Shown in pieces: positions 36,170 through 46,586 of a stretch of 64,000 bases of DNA; positions within the stretch are counted from its first letter, which is position 1; every line of letters starts with the position of its first letter. Below the pieces are notes generated by a model, which saw only the letters and a list, made by a program, of their open reading frames with translations, was not told the origin of the DNA and ran no database searches. Position numbers and translations under genes: made by a program. This DNA comes from Spirochaetota bacterium (lineage in GTDB: Bacteria > Spirochaetota > UBA4802 > JAFGJZ01): positions 1 through 64,000 of the forward strand of contig JAFGRW010000105.1 of NCBI GenBank assembly GCA_016934935.1, read 5' to 3'.

Positions 36170-38956
36170 TTACCCCAGTATTTTTTTCAAAAACTGCCCC
36201 GTATATGACTCTTTAACACCGACAATCTCTTCCGGTGTTCCTGCAGCCACTACAAAACCGCCTTTATCACCGCCTTCGGGCCCCATATCGATAACAAAAT
36301 CCGCAGTTTTTATCACATCCAGATTATGCTCAATAACAAGTACGCTGTTGCCTTTTTCTACCAGAGAGCGTAAAACTTTCAACAATTTTTCAATATCGGC
36401 AAAATGCAGCCCTGTTGTCGGTTCATCAAGAATATAGAGTGTTTTACCGGTCGATCTTTTTGACAGTTCTGTTGCCAATTTTATACGCTGTGCCTCTCCG
36501 CCCGAAAGAGTCGTGGCAGACTGTCCCAGCTTAATATATCCTAAACCGACATCTACCAGGGTGTCAAGACGCCTTTTAATGGACGGCACATTTTCAAAAA
36601 ACTCTTGAGCCTGGTTTACAGTCATCTCAAGAATTTCAAAGATATTTTTACCCTTAAAGCGTACTTCAAGCGTTTCATGATTATATCTTTTTCCTTTGCA
36701 AACCTCACAAGTAATATATACATCTGATAAGAAGTGCATTTCGAATTTTTTTACACCGTCACCTTCGCAGCTTTCACAGCGTCCTCCGGCAACATTAAAA
36801 GAGAATCTTCCAGGTTTATAACCCTTTATCCGCGACTCCTGAGTTGCGGCAAAAAGCTCACGAACCGGTGTAAATATTCCAGTATATGTTGCCGGGTTTG
36901 ACCGCGGAGTTCTTCCAATCGGTGACTGATCTATATCTATAACCTTATCTATATTGTTATACCCTGTAATTTTATCAAAATGACAGGGTATCTGTTTTGA
37001 ACGCATTATAAGGTTTGATAAGGCTTTATAAAAAGTCTGCATTATCAATGTCGATTTACCCGATCCGGAAACACCGGTTACACAGGTAAAAACACCTAAT
37101 GGAATGGAAACATCAATATTTTTTAGATTATTTCCCGTTGCTCCTTTAATATCAATGAAATTTTGCGGTTTAAGACGGTTATCCGGAATGGAGATACTGC
37201 GTTTACCAGACAGATATTGCCCGGTGATGGAATTTTTATCCGCAATGATTTCGTTTGGAGTTCCCTGCGCAATAATGTATCCACCCTGTTCACCGGCACC
37301 CGGCCCAAGATCGACGACATAATCAGCTTCCATCATGGTCTCTTCATCATGTTCAACAACAATAACCGTATTACCCAGATCCCTAAGTTTTTTTAATGTC
37401 GATATCAACTTGCGATTGTCCCTTTGATGTAATCCGATTGAAGGTTCATCTAAAACATAGAGAACCCCTGTTAAACTTGATCCAATCTGAGTGGCAAGCC
37501 TGATACGTTGAGCTTCTCCCCCCGACAAGGTTCCAGCCGCACGCTCGAGAGCAAGATAATCAAGACCTACATCCTTTAAGAACTTGAGCCTTAGGCTAAT
37601 CTCCTGTAAAACCTGAACAGCAATCTTTCTTTCGGTATCCGAAATATTCAGTTTTTCAAAAAATTCAAAGGCCTCTTTTATTGAAAGTCTGGTTATATCA
37701 GAAATATGTGTTTCAGCAACACGCACTGCCAGAGATGCTGGTTTAAGCCTGTTCCCATTACAAGCAGGGCATGGCTGGTTAACCATATAGCTCTCCATCC
37801 AATGACGCATATCCTCGGAATTTGTCTCTTTATAACGACGTTCAAGATTTGGTATTGCACCCTCGAAATTTCTGTTAAAGGGGTAACGTCTCGATTCCCG
37901 ATCTCCGGTTCCGTAAAGAACCAGATTCTGTTCTTTTTTTGTAAGTTTTTTCCAGGGTTTAGAGGTGTCTATATTGAAATTACGTTGTAAAAACTTAACC
38001 TGCTCAGAGGTCCACTGCTTGCCCCAGACCTGCACCGCCCCATCATCAAGAGTTACAGAATGATCAGGTACAATCAGATCTTCACTAAATCGCATAAGAA
38101 AACCCAGACCGCTGCACTCTTCGCAAGCACCAAAAGGACTGTTAAACGAAAACATCCGAGGTGAAAGTTCAGGAATGGAATAACCACATTCAGGACAGGC
38201 GTGTTTTGAAGAGAAGAAGAGCTCGTTTCCATCAATATAGGCGATAAGTACTCCTTCAGAAAGATCCAGTGCGGTCTCAACCGAATCAGCGAGGCGTGGA
38301 CGCACACCGTCTTTGATTATTATACGATCAACGATTACTTCTATGTTGTGTTTTTTATTTTTATCAAGTTTTATCTCTTCGTCTAAGGTACGAGCTTCTC
38401 CGTCGATACGTATACGCACAAAACCTTTACGTCTGAGTGATTCGAAGGTATCTTCATGAGTACCTTTCTTGCCCTGCACAACCGGAGATAATAGCTGCAT
38501 TTTTGTCTTATCCGGGTAAGTTAAAAGCTGCCCGACTATCTGATCAACAGAACGGGAAGTAATTTTTATATTACATGAGGGGCAGTAAGGAATGCCTATA
38601 CGGGCGTACAGAAGTCTCAAATAGTCATAAATCTCGGTCACAGTACCCACGGTTGATCGAGGATTACGATGAGTACTCTTTTGTTCAATAGAAATCGCCG
38701 GAGAAAGACCGTCAATAAAATCTACATCCGGTTTTTCCATAATACCAAGAAACTGCCTGGCATAAGCTGACAAAGACTCTACATATCTTCTCTGCCCTTC
38801 CGCGTAGATCGTATCAAAAGCCAATGAAGATTTACCCGACCCTGACAATCCTGTAATAACCACAAGACTGTCACGGGGAATATCTATCGATATATTCTTA
38901 AGATTATGCTCACGGGCACCGCGAATATGGATAAAACTGTTATATTTGTGCGACAT
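36170..38956 (-). CDS. uvrA: Excinuclease ABC subunit A
   Basis: 928 residues. UvrA is the damage-sensing ATPase of nucleotide excision repair, loading UvrB on lesions. Both ABC modules are complete: Walker [20 protein letters not shown] and [14 protein letters not shown], signatures [18 protein letters not shown] and [17 protein letters not shown], and Walker [13 protein letters not shown] and [12 protein letters not shown]. Zinc sites [30 protein letters not shown] and [14 protein letters not shown] are intact. The start lies 17 bases inside the upstream zinc-ribbon gene, so translation is coupled. No clear SOS box was found upstream. Confidence 0.98.
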   Translation of the reverse strand: MSHKYNSFIHIRGAREHNLKNISIDIPRDSLVVITGLSGSGKSSLAFDTIYAEGQRRYVESLSAYARQFLGIMEKPDVDFIDGLSPAISIEQKSTHRNPRSTVGTVTEIYDYLRLLYARIGIPYCPSCNIKITSRSVDQIVGQLLTYPDKTKMQLLSPVVQGKKGTHEDTFESLRRKGFVRIRIDGEARTLDEEIKLDKNKKHNIEVIVDRIIIKDGVRPRLADSVETALDLSEGVLIAYIDGNELFFSSKHACPECGYSIPELSPRMFSFNSPFGACEECSGLGFLMRFSEDLIVPDHSVTLDDGAVQVWGKQWTSEQVKFLQRNFNIDTSKPWKKLTKKEQNLVLYGTGDRESRRYPFNRNFEGAIPNLERRYKETNSEDMRHWMESYMVNQPCPACNGNRLKPASLAVRVAETHISDITRLSIKEAFEFFEKLNISDTERKIAVQVLQEISLRLKFLKDVGLDYLALERAAGTLSGGEAQRIRLATQIGSSLTGVLYVLDEPSIGLHQRDNRKLISTLKKLRDLGNTVIVVEHDEETMMEADYVVDLGPGAGEQGGYIIAQGTPNEIIADKNSITGQYLSGKRSISIPDNRLKPQNFIDIKGATGNNLKNIDVSIPLGVFTCVTGVSGSGKSTLIMQTFYKALSNLIMRSKQIPCHFDKITGYNNIDKVIDIDQSPIGRTPRSNPATYTGIFTPVRELFAATQESRIKGYKPGRFSFNVAGGRCESCEGDGVKKFEMHFLSDVYITCEVCKGKRYNHETLEVRFKGKNIFEILEMTVNQAQEFFENVPSIKRRLDTLVDVGLGYIKLGQSATTLSGGEAQRIKLATELSKRSTGKTLYILDEPTTGLHFADIEKLLKVLRSLVEKGNSVLVIEHNLDVIKTADFVIDMGPEGGDKGGFVVAAGTPEEIVGVKESYTGQFLKKILG

Positions 38957-39245
38957 TCATCGAACCGCACATTGGACAAACACAATCAGTGATATCTTCG
39001 GCCTCGTTATACTCATTATTTTTTTGAACTATGGTGTCATCCCAACGATAATCACAATCATCGCATACAAAGGAGACATCTATGCGGACGGCGCCGACAG
39101 GATCTTCAATCTCATCTTCTTCATCCTCATCTTCAAATTCATCTTTTACAAGTTCATCGTCTTCTTCAAGTTCTTCTTCGTCTTCGCTGTAAAAGCTGTC
39201 CTCATAAACTTCATCATTAAAATCCTTTTCAAAATCCAAACTCAT
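38940..39245 (-). CDS. Acidic zinc-ribbon protein
   Basis: 101 residues from ATG 39245 (AGG seven bases upstream); an in-frame ATG at 39266 with AGGGA further upstream is a real alternative (108 residues). The N-terminal 50 residues are almost all Glu/Asp ([25 protein letters not shown]), typical of a disordered, highly charged tail. The C-terminal part has two Cys pairs, [10 protein letters not shown] and CPMCGSMN, likely a zinc ribbon. Its stop overlaps the start of uvrA by 17 bases. It may bind nucleic acid or RNA polymerase; no family is recognised. Confidence 0.7.
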   Translation of the reverse strand: MSLDFEKDFNDEVYEDSFYSEDEEELEEDDELVKDEFEDEDEEDEIEDPVGAVRIDVSFVCDDCDYRWDDTIVQKNNEYNEAEDITDCVCPMCGSMNVAQI

Positions 39246-39590
39246 ACTTTTACCTGACTCATTCAAGAATATCGTTTCCCTAAAAAAGGCAAACGTAAGA
39301 TATTTAATTAATCACAAATACCGTGTTTTAAAGAAAAAAACCTAAGTATATTTGTCAAACAGATTTATAAGCTTTTTTATGTTTATAAAACTTACAAGCA
39401 TTAAACAAATATAAAATCCATACGTACGTACTGAACAGCAAATCATCTTAATGTTTTAATAACATTGAAAATATCTGAAATGCAATAAATAATTTTGTTA
39501 TTCATAAATTATATATTAACTACTTTTAACTCTTTTTAAAGCATTTTTTAAGTTATTAAGCTAAAAAATCGTATTTAAAATCTGATATGT
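39246..39590. other. About 340-base gap between xerC and the zinc-ribbon gene
   Basis: Very AT-rich. Must hold the promoter of the zinc-ribbon/uvrA operon; TTGACA occurs on the minus strand at 39354-39359 but without a good -10 at the right distance. A perfect 10-base palindrome TACGTACGTA lies at 39421-39430. No gene seen. Confidence 0.5.
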
Positions 39591-40511
39591 TTAATCGGCA
39601 TGAGGATGAAACTGCTGATAAACCTGTTTCAATCTCGCCCGTGTTGTGTGAGTGTATATCTGAGTAGTAGATATAGAACTATGTCCAAGCATATCCTGAA
39701 CAGCCTTAATATCTGCACCGTTGTTAAGTAACTCGGTTGCAAAACTATGGCGTAAAGCATGCGGAGTTACGGACGATGTGAAACCACTCTTTCTGGCTCT
39801 ACGCACCACTATATGAAAAATACCGCGAACCGTTATTCCCGCTCCCCGGGAATTCACGATCAGAGCCTCTTCCTTGTCAAATCCCTTATCTTTCCGTTTC
39901 TGATAATATAACATATAGTACTTAAGAGCTTCTTTCCCAATAAAAGTGAAACGGTCACGCCCACCCTTTCCGTGAACCTTGAGCCGATTGGAAGCTATAT
40001 CCAGGTCATTAACCTTTGCACCTGCGATCTCGGATACGCGGCATCCGGTAGAATAAATAATATGCAGCAAAGCCATGTCCCGGTAATCAATAAAGCTTTT
40101 AAGTTCAAAATTAAAAAGTTTATCAATATGCCGATCATTCAGAAACGATGGAAGCCTTAGCTTTTTTTTAGGATATATCAGTATCCTGGCCGGATTACAA
40201 TCAATTATTGACATATTAAACAGGTAAGAGAAAAACCTCTTTGTACTCGAAATTTTGCGTTCAATTGTCGAACTATCACATTCACGGTCAGATAAAAAAC
40301 CAATATAACATTTTAAATCTGCTGTGGTTATAGACTCGATAATAACATCTTCCCCCGTTACCACGCAATCCAAAGGATAAACATCCTTATCAGCATTCAA
40401 AAAAAAATCAACCATCTGTATAAGATCACTTGTATAGGCAGTTATGGTATTATCAGAAGCCCCTCTTTCGTTAACCATATACTCCGCAAATCTGTCGATC
40501 AAATCAAACAC
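39591..40511 (-). CDS. xerC: Tyrosine recombinase XerC/XerD family
   Basis: 306 residues from GTG 40511, preceded by AAGGA eight bases upstream inside topA; the longer frame to 40550 would overlap topA without a site. The N-terminal SAM-like domain (DLIDRFAEYMVNERGASDNTITAYTSDL) and catalytic domain are complete: Arg in TGCRVSEIAGAKVNDLD, Lys in VHGKGGRDR, HxxR in HALRHSFATELL, His in LGHSSISTT and nucleophile Tyr in QIYTHTT. It resolves chromosome dimers at dif with a partner. I chose xerC because it follows topA, as codV/xerC does in Bacillus and treponemes; XerD cannot be excluded. Confidence 0.9.
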   Translation of the reverse strand: MFDLIDRFAEYMVNERGASDNTITAYTSDLIQMVDFFLNADKDVYPLDCVVTGEDVIIESITTADLKCYIGFLSDRECDSSTIERKISSTKRFFSYLFNMSIIDCNPARILIYPKKKLRLPSFLNDRHIDKLFNFELKSFIDYRDMALLHIIYSTGCRVSEIAGAKVNDLDIASNRLKVHGKGGRDRFTFIGKEALKYYMLYYQKRKDKGFDKEEALIVNSRGAGITVRGIFHIVVRRARKSGFTSSVTPHALRHSFATELLNNGADIKAVQDMLGHSSISTTQIYTHTTRARLKQVYQQFHPHAD

Positions 40512-42609
40512 TATAATCTTCCTTCTTAGAAGCCTCCTCAACTTCATCAAGAAGGTCCATAAAGTATCCGCACTCTTCGTTTAGACATACAAGACGTTCC
40601 CCTTTGCCTCTAATTCTTTTCTTAAAAAGAAGTTTTCCACATTTTGGACAATCTTTATCAGCAGGCAAATCTCTGGTTACAAACTCACATTCCGGATATT
40701 CACTGCAAGCATAGAATGGACGTCCTTTTTTAGATGATCTCTTTACTACATCGCCTTCACACTGCGGACATCTGCCAAGCGGCAAAGATTTGGCATTGCG
40801 ACAGTCAGGAAACGCACTGCAAGCCAGAAAATATCCGAATTTACCAAGTTTCTTTAACATGGGTGCTCCACAAAGCTCACATACAAGATCAGTCTCTTCA
40901 TCAAGTACACCCTTAAGATTATCTATATTCTCTTCGGCATCGTGAACACCCTGAATAAACGGATCATAAAAATCACGCAGCATCTGATGCCATTCGGTTT
41001 TTTCAAGTTCAATGCTATCCAATTTCTCTTCCATTCCCGAAGTAAATTCAATAGAAACAAGATTTGCAAAATTATCTTTAACAAGAGTATTAACCAGTTT
41101 ACCAAGAACAGTTGGAACAAGCTGCCTTCCTGACCGATTAACATAATATCGTTTGATCAGGGTATTGATCGTTGGCGCATATGTGGAAGGCCTGCCTATA
41201 CCTGATTCCTCCAGAAACTTCACTAAAGATGCGTCATTATAACGTGGTGGTGGTGATGTGAAGTGCTGTTCCGGCATATGCCCGGAAACATTTACCTCAT
41301 CCCCTTCGTCGACCTTTGGGAAAACAGCTTTCTTTGCCTTGCCCTCTTTATCAAGCACGGCAAAACCGTCAAAAAGTACGGTTGTTGCGGACGATCTGAA
41401 CAGATATCCTGATCCGTTGATTACAAGAGTATATATTTCCGAACGCTCGGGAGTCATTTGAGAAGAAACGAATCTTTTCCAGATAAGATTATATAATTTG
41501 TACTGTTCACCAGAAAGCATCTTCTTAATTGATTCCGGTGTTCTGAAAACCTCTGTCGGGCGGATCGCTTCGTGAGCATCCTGAGATCCCTTTTTGTTTG
41601 AGTAGCTATTGGGTTCCTCAGGAAGATACTCATCGGAATAGTTTTCTGAGATATATTTCCTGACTGACTCTATAGCCCCTTGAGAGATTCTGGTCGAATC
41701 GGTACGCATATACGTGATAAGTCCCACCTGTCCATCCTCTCCTCCGAGGTCAATTCCTTCATAAAGCTGTTGAGCCACCATCATCGTTTTTGATGTAGTA
41801 AAACCAAGTCTATTTGCGGCGTCTTGTTGAAGCTTTGAAGTAATAAACGGCGCTATCGGTTTACGGGTCCTTTTTTTGGATTTCAACGACTCTATCACAA
41901 ATGTGCTGTTTTCAAGTATTGAGGTTATATCATCAATCTCTTCTCTGGTCGAAATGGAAATTTTCTCGTTATTGAACGCATAAAGAGAAGCCGAATACTC
42001 GCGCCCCTTTATTTTAAAAGCTATGTCATAAGTCCAGTACTCTTCGGGATTAAATGCATCGATCTGCTCTTCCCTTTCACAAATAACCTTTAACGCTACC
42101 GACTGTACCCGCCCTGCCGACAACCCCTTCTTGACTTTCTTCCATAGTATTGGGCTTATCGAATAACCCACAATGCGATCCAGAATTCTTCTGGCCTGTT
42201 GGGCATTAACAAGGCTCATGTTTAATTCGCGTGGATTTTTGACAGCATCAAGAACAGCATTCCTGGTAATTTCATTAAATTCGATTCGCTTTATGTTTGG
42301 GCAAAACTTTGCTAGAGAATTGGCAAGATGCCAGGAAATTGCTTCTCCTTCACGGTCAGGGTCCGTCGCGAGTAAAACTGTATCAGCTTTTTTCGCAAAC
42401 TTTTTAAGTTCGTTTAAGACCTTGGCCTTTCCACGAATAGTAATATATTCAGGTTCAAAATTGTGATCGACATCAACGGCCATACGTGACTTTGGAAGAT
42501 CAATGATATGCCCTCGCGATGAAGAGATTATATAGTCTTTACCAAGATACTTTGTTATTGTTTTTACCTTTGTAGGTGACTCCACTATGACCAACGTCTT
42601 TTTATCCAT
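40504..42609 (-). CDS. topA: DNA topoisomerase I
   Basis: 701 residues. It relaxes negative supercoils. The Toprim domain is at the N-terminus (TLVIVESPTKVKTITKYLG, DPDREGEAISWHLA), the active-site Tyr is in GLITYMRTDSTRIS, and DAHEAIRPT and GIGRPSTYA are present. Three C-terminal zinc fingers follow: CELCGAPM..CSAFPDC, CPQCEGD..CSEYPEC, CPKCGK..CLNEEC. Length is normal. AGGAT precedes the ATG. It is 230 bases downstream of dprA and overlaps xerC by 8 bases. Confidence 0.98.
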   Translation of the reverse strand: MDKKTLVIVESPTKVKTITKYLGKDYIISSSRGHIIDLPKSRMAVDVDHNFEPEYITIRGKAKVLNELKKFAKKADTVLLATDPDREGEAISWHLANSLAKFCPNIKRIEFNEITRNAVLDAVKNPRELNMSLVNAQQARRILDRIVGYSISPILWKKVKKGLSAGRVQSVALKVICEREEQIDAFNPEEYWTYDIAFKIKGREYSASLYAFNNEKISISTREEIDDITSILENSTFVIESLKSKKRTRKPIAPFITSKLQQDAANRLGFTTSKTMMVAQQLYEGIDLGGEDGQVGLITYMRTDSTRISQGAIESVRKYISENYSDEYLPEEPNSYSNKKGSQDAHEAIRPTEVFRTPESIKKMLSGEQYKLYNLIWKRFVSSQMTPERSEIYTLVINGSGYLFRSSATTVLFDGFAVLDKEGKAKKAVFPKVDEGDEVNVSGHMPEQHFTSPPPRYNDASLVKFLEESGIGRPSTYAPTINTLIKRYYVNRSGRQLVPTVLGKLVNTLVKDNFANLVSIEFTSGMEEKLDSIELEKTEWHQMLRDFYDPFIQGVHDAEENIDNLKGVLDEETDLVCELCGAPMLKKLGKFGYFLACSAFPDCRNAKSLPLGRCPQCEGDVVKRSSKKGRPFYACSEYPECEFVTRDLPADKDCPKCGKLLFKKRIRGKGERLVCLNEECGYFMDLLDEVEEASKKEDYSV

Positions 42610-42839
42610 ATTCGATCCTGTGAGTTTTTATTAAATGGTTTTTCATTTTTATCAGATCATCGAAATGCTTTGTTGCCTTAAACCAGTTATTTCTCAGCAT
42701 AAACAGTTAGGCAGCCTGACATTTTTTCGACAATAATAATCATTTTAATAGAAGAAACCAAGACAATTAGACTAAGGGAACAAAGAGTATGGATTTGTCA
42801 AACAATTTGCGGGTTACAACGGAAAGTTTTAATAGCGTG

Positions 42840-44024
42840 TTATTTTCCGGTTAATGGCATAATACGGTTAGCCGTTCTTTTTATATAATTTTCCAGCTCA
42901 AATTCAAGAAGAATCTCACTCACACGAGCCGAAGAGATCCCCGTTAATCTTACAAGTTCATCACAGTCGCTCACCCCGTCACAGATAAACTGCGCAAGAC
43001 TCTTTCCGTCCCTGGAAAGTTTATTCATATCAATATTCAATAACAGGTCGGCTGTTATATCATTTTTTTTTCCGATAACCGTATCAAAATTCAAATTGCT
43101 CTGTAAAATTCTTTCTGCAGGTTTATTTTCCGGTGATAGTTGAGATTCTTCAATATTACTTATAGTATCACCTGAAATGCTAAAAATCTGTTCATGACTC
43201 ATTAAAGCAATCGCGCCCTGATTTATAAGGTTAAGCGATCCATAATAGGAGCTATCATACGGATAACAGGGAGTCACAAATAGATCACGGTTCTGCTCTA
43301 TCGCGCATCTCGCCGTTATCAATGCACCACTATTTATACCGGCCTGTACTACTACTGTTGCTTTGCATAAACCACTTATTATTCTATTACGTCGCACAAA
43401 GGTCCACTTCATCACACCAATTCCCGGAGGATGTTCTGAAATAAGCGAACATTGCGGAGTCTCTTTTATTTTTTTGAATAGATCCCTGTTTTCACCGGGA
43501 TAATACTTATCTAATCCGCATGCTGTAACAGCAATTGTCGGAGCATGATATTGAAGAGCCGCGACATGAACGCTACGGTCGATTCCCCTGGCAATACCGC
43601 TAACAAGCGCATGATTATACCCGGCAATCCCGCAACAGAGTCTTGCTGTTACATCCTCGGACTTATTATTGCTATTTCGGCTTCCCACAATGGCTATGGC
43701 CGGTTTCGCGCAAAATTCTCCCTGCCTGTATAAAACCAGTGGCGGATCAGTAATACGGGACAGCAGAAGGGGGTACTGACTGCTTGTCATTGGAATGATA
43801 TCTACACCGATTTTGGCACAACGATTTACAATTTTATCAGCAGCCTTGAACACATCGGCACCGTAAATTTTCTTTATATGAGCAACGCAATCCCTATGCT
43901 CGGGTCTAACATCCTCAAAGATGGCTTGTGCTGAACTATATTCCAATCGAAGCAGAGTTTCACGGTAAACAGGAGCAGAAAGCAGGGAAAGAAGCAGCAG
44001 ATAATACGAGCCGCTATTGGTCAT
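42840..44024 (-). CDS. dprA: DNA processing protein DprA
   Basis: 394 residues from ATG 44024, inside the end of the TPR gene (11-base overlap). DprA loads RecA on incoming single-stranded DNA during transformation. The Rossmann-like core is clear: AIAIVGSRNSNNKSEDVTARLC, SGIARGIDRSVHVAAL, TIAVTACGLDKYYPGENRDLF, ISEHPPGIGVMKWTFVRRNRIISGLCKATVVVQAGINSGALITARCAIEQNRDLF. A C-terminal winged-helix-like segment (SLAQFICDGVSDCDELVRLTGISSARVSEILLEFELENYIKR) follows. The frame is open upstream to 44111, but that part overlaps the TPR gene. Confidence 0.93.
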   Translation of the reverse strand: MTNSGSYYLLLLSLLSAPVYRETLLRLEYSSAQAIFEDVRPEHRDCVAHIKKIYGADVFKAADKIVNRCAKIGVDIIPMTSSQYPLLLSRITDPPLVLYRQGEFCAKPAIAIVGSRNSNNKSEDVTARLCCGIAGYNHALVSGIARGIDRSVHVAALQYHAPTIAVTACGLDKYYPGENRDLFKKIKETPQCSLISEHPPGIGVMKWTFVRRNRIISGLCKATVVVQAGINSGALITARCAIEQNRDLFVTPCYPYDSSYYGSLNLINQGAIALMSHEQIFSISGDTISNIEESQLSPENKPAERILQSNLNFDTVIGKKNDITADLLLNIDMNKLSRDGKSLAQFICDGVSDCDELVRLTGISSARVSEILLEFELENYIKRTANRIMPLTGK

Positions 44025-44751
44025 CTGCTGCACCCGAGGCAAGCTCGCGGGTAATACGATTAATATTGGACATAACGTCATTTTCGAAACGTGTTCGTGC
44101 ATCGGAATCAAGATTTAGATCTTCCATCAGTGACTGATATACAGAAAGTGACCCATTTCTGTTTCCATCTTCATAAAGCATTCGACCGCAAGCCATTCTG
44201 GCTTCATAATAATCAGGTTTTTTTTGGATTAGTTTTTTTATCAATTCGATTCCGGCCTTTTTATCATCTTTTTCAAAAAACAGAACAAGAGACAGCCCGT
44301 ACATAGCATCATGATTATCCGGATTTTTCTCAAGTGCAAGTTTATAATGGTACACGGCTTTATCAAAATCAGAATTATTGTCAAGTTCACGCCCACGGTT
44401 AGAATATGAAACGGCAAGACGTCTATGAATATCGTGAGCAGCATTACCAAAAGAGATAGCTTTTTCCAGATTTTCTATCGATAACTCCCAGTTTTTTCGT
44501 AACATAAACGCCACACCGAGAGCCTCATAAATATCCGCCAGAGAATCACCAGCTTCAATCTTTCTGTTAATTTCGGATTCGTGCCCTTTCACACGATCCA
44601 TAAGCTCTTTGATATCCTCGGTCTGTTCACCAGTTGTGACAACACGTACGGATTTTAATGTAAAAAGATCAAAAAACTCTTCACGGCTGCATCCAGCCAT
44701 AAGTGCTGAAGTAATTAGAATCATGATTACCGCCTTTTTTTTAAAGTTCAT
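44014..44751 (-). CDS. TPR-repeat lipoprotein
   Basis: 245 residues. Signal MILITSALMAGC is a good lipobox. Three to four TPR units follow (about 60-200): SLADIYEALGVAFMLRKNWELSIENLEKAI, RRLAVSYSNRGRELDNNSDFDKAVYHYKLAL, DNHDAMYGLSLVLFFEKDDKKAGIELIKKL, YYEARMACGRMLYEDGNRNGSLSVYQSL. It is a membrane-tethered protein-binding module; partner unknown. Its end overlaps dprA by 11 bases and it begins 14 bases after the ETF alpha-like gene, so it sits inside one transcript. Confidence 0.85.
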   Translation of the reverse strand: MNFKKKAVIMILITSALMAGCSREEFFDLFTLKSVRVVTTGEQTEDIKELMDRVKGHESEINRKIEAGDSLADIYEALGVAFMLRKNWELSIENLEKAISFGNAAHDIHRRLAVSYSNRGRELDNNSDFDKAVYHYKLALEKNPDNHDAMYGLSLVLFFEKDDKKAGIELIKKLIQKKPDYYEARMACGRMLYEDGNRNGSLSVYQSLMEDLNLDSDARTRFENDVMSNINRITRELASGAADDQ

Positions 44752-44765
44752 ATTCTAATACTCAC

Positions 44766-45725
44766 TTAACGAAGTTTTTTGTTAATTTTTTTTGGTGTAA
44801 AACTAACTTTTCTAAGTTTTTTGTTATAAATCTCTATAAAACGGCTTGTCTCTTCAATAATAACGTCATCCGATACCAATAATAGAGGTGAACAGCTGCA
44901 ATTATTAATATATACTGAATATTTTTGACACTGTATCTTCTCCAAAAGATCGTAATTACCCTCTTCACCTGCAAACACGGAAAAATCTGTCTCTAGAATC
45001 GCGCAAGTCTCTGCCATGTTTGCTGCAGGAACCGCGTCATCGGATCCCCGCAAAGACTCTGTACATAGCGCGGCTCCTTTCATTTTGTCACCAATAGATA
45101 CAATATAACGGGTGAAATACTTGTTGTCGATTAGTCCCCTGCCCGCAACAATAGAATAGTTATTCTCGATATTTTTAAAACAAACCTGTTGAACCTCTTT
45201 GGGAAAACGGAAGGCAAAGTGATCAACTTTTGCGATATTTTGTGCATGAGTCTCGGTATCAGAGGGACATGCCCTGATGAATATCATCATTCCCGGACGC
45301 ATTACTTTTTTGCGGTAATATCTGAATCGAAAAAGAGGCTGGTACATTATCTGTTCGCCGTCTTCCAGGCGTATATCACAGACGTCATACACGGCTGAGA
45401 AATCACGCATTAGGGACTGTGTCATGTATTGTACCAGAAAATCGTGATGAAGACTCATTATTATCAAGGGTTTATAAGAATCAAGAATAGATTGAAATAA
45501 CGGCAAGGGGTCAGTCTGACCGTTTAAAAAACGGTTATCAGCAGTAATTACATTATCAAAAGAGTTAAGAATTTCTTCTGGTACACGCCGGTCGCGGGAA
45601 AAAAAAATACAACACGACTTTACCCGGTTCTTTTTCGCGAAAATCTGTGCATGAGTTGAAAAATTACGGTAAAGAGAAGGACGTTTTCTAAATCTGTCAT
45701 CAGCTACAGCAAGAACAACGGTCAT
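44766..45725 (-). CDS. ETF alpha-like protein without FAD-binding motifs
   Basis: 319 residues. The order and overlap with an ETF beta-like gene, and segments such as NNYSIVAGRGLIDNKYFTRYIVSIGDKMKGAALCTESLRGSDDAVP and SVYINNCSCSPLLLVSDDVIIEETSRFIEIY, match the C-terminal domain of ETF alpha (IVaGGRG..., aSR..vD, IVAIN.D..APIf..aD). The hallmark FAD sites, QxGQTG and GISGAIQH, are not there; the region reads ETCAILETDFSVFAGEEGNYD. The N-terminal half is also divergent. I infer a relative of ETF alpha that has lost or changed flavin binding. It overlaps the beta-like gene by 4 bases. Confidence 0.6.
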   Translation of the reverse strand: MTVVLAVADDRFRKRPSLYRNFSTHAQIFAKKNRVKSCCIFFSRDRRVPEEILNSFDNVITADNRFLNGQTDPLPLFQSILDSYKPLIIMSLHHDFLVQYMTQSLMRDFSAVYDVCDIRLEDGEQIMYQPLFRFRYYRKKVMRPGMMIFIRACPSDTETHAQNIAKVDHFAFRFPKEVQQVCFKNIENNYSIVAGRGLIDNKYFTRYIVSIGDKMKGAALCTESLRGSDDAVPAANMAETCAILETDFSVFAGEEGNYDLLEKIQCQKYSVYINNCSCSPLLLVSDDVIIEETSRFIEIYNKKLRKVSFTPKKINKKLR

Positions 45726-46453
45726 ATATTGAACATACCCTGCGAATCCATGGTGGCCACAAGTGAAGCTGCTTTATCGTCGGTATCACCGGAATAGTTC
45801 TCGTGTTTGACAATTTCAGAAGCTGATACAGCAGCAAACGGCTCTTCTTCACGGCAATTTTTATAAACAGGGCTGATATACTCATCGCAGCAGGCAAGAC
45901 GATCACGAAGTGTAGGATAACGGAGTTTTTTTGCCGAACGCAATGAAACAACCATTGTCTCTACTTCTAATCCCTTATCACAACCGTTTTTAAATGATTC
46001 GAGATGGATATGACCGCTGTCGAACGAGATGGATTTTATTTCGGAATGATAAGGAAGGGATTTGTTCAAAGCTATAAGCATTGGAATACTGTTTGTACAA
46101 CATGTTTCACAATGATAACCAGCAAGCACTATATCGCCCTCTCCCGGATTAAGGGCATCAGCAAAGATGGAGGCGCGTTCAAAAGGATCAAATGTATAGG
46201 TGGAATTTATCCATTCGATGCTGTCACACCCAAGAGCTCTAACCTCATCATAAATAGATTTACGCTCGAATGAGTCAAGCAAAACCGCTTTGACCGGTAT
46301 ATCGTACTCGTCCTTAAGACTAAGTGCGGCTTCGAGAGCGTAAGCCGAACTCGCATCCAGACGAACAGGGCAATCCTCGTAATTAAATCTACCATTTACT
46401 AGTTCGACACAATCAGGCTCAGGTATGGTTTCAAGACAAACAAAAATTTCCAT
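45722..46453 (-). CDS. ETF beta-like protein
   Basis: 243 residues with AAGGA about 10 bases before the ATG. It follows the ETF beta/FixA layout: EIFVCLETIPEPDCVELVNGRFNYEDCPVRLDASSAYALEAALSLKDEYDIPVKAVLLD, ALGCDSIEWIN, DIVLAGYHCETCCTNSIPMLIALNKSLPY, and the late motif LRSAKKLRYPTLRDRLA (usual: NEPRYPTLPNIMKA). The AMP/nucleotide region D..TG.V is replaced by a Cys-rich CETCCTNS. Electron-transfer flavoproteins pass electrons between dehydrogenases and quinone or other carriers; whether this one does is doubtful given its partner. No dehydrogenase gene is near. Likely same transcript as nadK, 133 bases upstream. Confidence 0.65.
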   Translation of the reverse strand: MEIFVCLETIPEPDCVELVNGRFNYEDCPVRLDASSAYALEAALSLKDEYDIPVKAVLLDSFERKSIYDEVRALGCDSIEWINSTYTFDPFERASIFADALNPGEGDIVLAGYHCETCCTNSIPMLIALNKSLPYHSEIKSISFDSGHIHLESFKNGCDKGLEVETMVVSLRSAKKLRYPTLRDRLACCDEYISPVYKNCREEEPFAAVSASEIVKHENYSGDTDDKAASLVATMDSQGMFNI

Positions 46454-46586
46454 AGCATTAATCCTTATTTACACAAGCGTGTCATATATATTTTCGGCAT
46501 GTTTTCTTTACAAGTTTAATATTGATAAATTTTAAAAAAATTTCATTTAGAACACGAACAGTACAAAACTCTCTTTTTTATTGAAC

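Noticed and set aside
39421-39445. Possible SOS/LexA box before the uvrA operon (CTGAACAGCA)
   Set aside because: It does not form the dyad of known LexA boxes; the only clear symmetry there is TACGTACGTA, which has no assigned regulator.
42789-42854. 21-codon frame between topA and dprA
   Set aside because: No ribosome binding site, and it runs into the dprA end on the other strand.
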